Assembly: GCA_903870955.1 (NCBI GenBank)
Contig: CAIQEX010000201.1
Coordinates: 1 to 6,099, forward strand
Reading direction: 5' to 3'
Length of the DNA stretch: 6,099 bases
Source of the DNA: an uncultured beta proteobacterium
GTDB lineage: Bacteria > Pseudomonadota > Gammaproteobacteria > Burkholderiales > Burkholderiaceae_C
The notes beneath the pieces were generated by a model. It had not been told where the DNA came from. It ran no database searches and saw nothing but the letters and a program-made list of their open reading frames with translations. The translations under genes were made by a program, and so were the position numbers. How positions within the stretch are numbered: position 1 is the first letter of the stretch; each line of letters starts with the position of its first letter. Shown here piece after piece: positions 5,790 through 6,099 of the stretch.

Positions 5790-6099
5790 ATGCCCGCGCC
5801 TTCCGCGACATTCATGGATGACATGGATCTGGACTTTACGGATATTCTCGAAAGTTCCAAGCCAAAGCTGGAGGTTCAGGGTGCGTTGCAAAGCGCGCCG
5901 ATGGCCATTGAAGAAGAACCCTTGTCAGCACTGGATAACTGTCTAAGGGATGCAGCACTGCATCACGCTGAGGGTGAATTCAGTGAAGCGCAACATTTGC
6001 TTGAGTCCATGCTGGCCGATACGACTCTTGAACCGGAAGCCGCGGAGTCGTTGACATTCTCACTATTTGAGGTTTACCGATGTAGTGGCCAGCAGGACC
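5790..6099 (+). CDS. Acidic protein with TPR-like N-terminal region (3' end outside window)
   Basis: The frame stays open to the right edge, giving at least 103 residues from ATG 5790. Residues 10-50 are acidic (MDDMDLDFTDILESS, EEEPLSALD). Residues 51-100 alternate small and hydrophobic residues in paired helices (DAALHHAEGEFSEAQHLLESMLAD, then AESLTFSLFEVYRCSGQQ), which looks like a tetratricopeptide-type unit of the sort seen in FimV-like proteins and in some betaproteobacterial STAS-domain proteins. That family placement is tentative because the rest is missing. The start is uncertain: the frame is also open upstream, with GTG 5700 (GGAAAA six bases before it) overlapping the previous gene, and ATGs at 5814 and 5823 are alternatives. 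ATG 5790 has no clear ribosome site. It probably forms a unit with the preceding hypothetical gene. Confidence 0.7.
   Translation, partial: MPAPSATFMDDMDLDFTDILESSKPKLEVQGALQSAPMAIEEEPLSALDNCLRDAALHHAEGEFSEAQHLLESMLADTTLEPEAAESLTFSLFEVYRCSGQQD

Noticed and set aside
5761..5946. 61-codon plus-strand frame near the right edge
   Set aside because: Trp/Arg-rich translation typical of a wrong frame. The overlapping frame from 5790 stays open to the edge with plausible helical content.

Overview
The window looks like ordinary chromosomal DNA of a betaproteobacterium. Order Burkholderiales and a Comamonadaceae-like genome (Rhodoferax/Polaromonas type) is my best guess. It rests on the surE-pcm-nlpD order, moderately high GC, a Pcm with a long N-terminal extension, and recalled resemblance of the right-hand hypothetical genes to proteins of that family. 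No search was run, so the genus is an inference. I see no mobile element, CRISPR array, tRNA or rRNA.

Left block, minus strand (1-2292): surE, pcm and nlpD lie in that transcriptional order. surE (survival nucleotidase) and pcm (isoaspartyl protein repair methyltransferase) overlap by four bases (ATGA). nlpD (LysM/M23-like lipoprotein that activates septal amidases) starts 22 bases after pcm and runs off the left edge. In many proteobacteria rpoS follows nlpD, so it would be expected just outside the window. The block is a stationary-phase maintenance and cell-separation cluster.

Centre, plus strand (2414-5265): a 121-base divergent spacer separates surE from a zinc-independent quinone oxidoreductase of the MDR superfamily. 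After an 86-base AT-richer gap containing a spaced inverted repeat come a cytochrome b561-type membrane protein and two tandem, divergent YceI-family secreted proteins. This resembles the E. coli yceJ-yceI pair with an extra yceI copy. The group ends at a clear rho-independent terminator (5284-5317). The common theme of the four genes is probably quinone or isoprenoid-linked redox at the inner membrane and in the periplasm.

Right block, plus strand (5347-6099): a 132-residue hypothetical protein is followed by the N-terminal part of an acidic protein with a TPR-like helical segment, cut by the right edge. Both are unassigned.

Nothing in the window is convincingly a new system. The most interesting points are the tandem YceI pair beside a cytochrome b561, the degenerate NlpD active site, and the uncharacterised gene pair at the right end.
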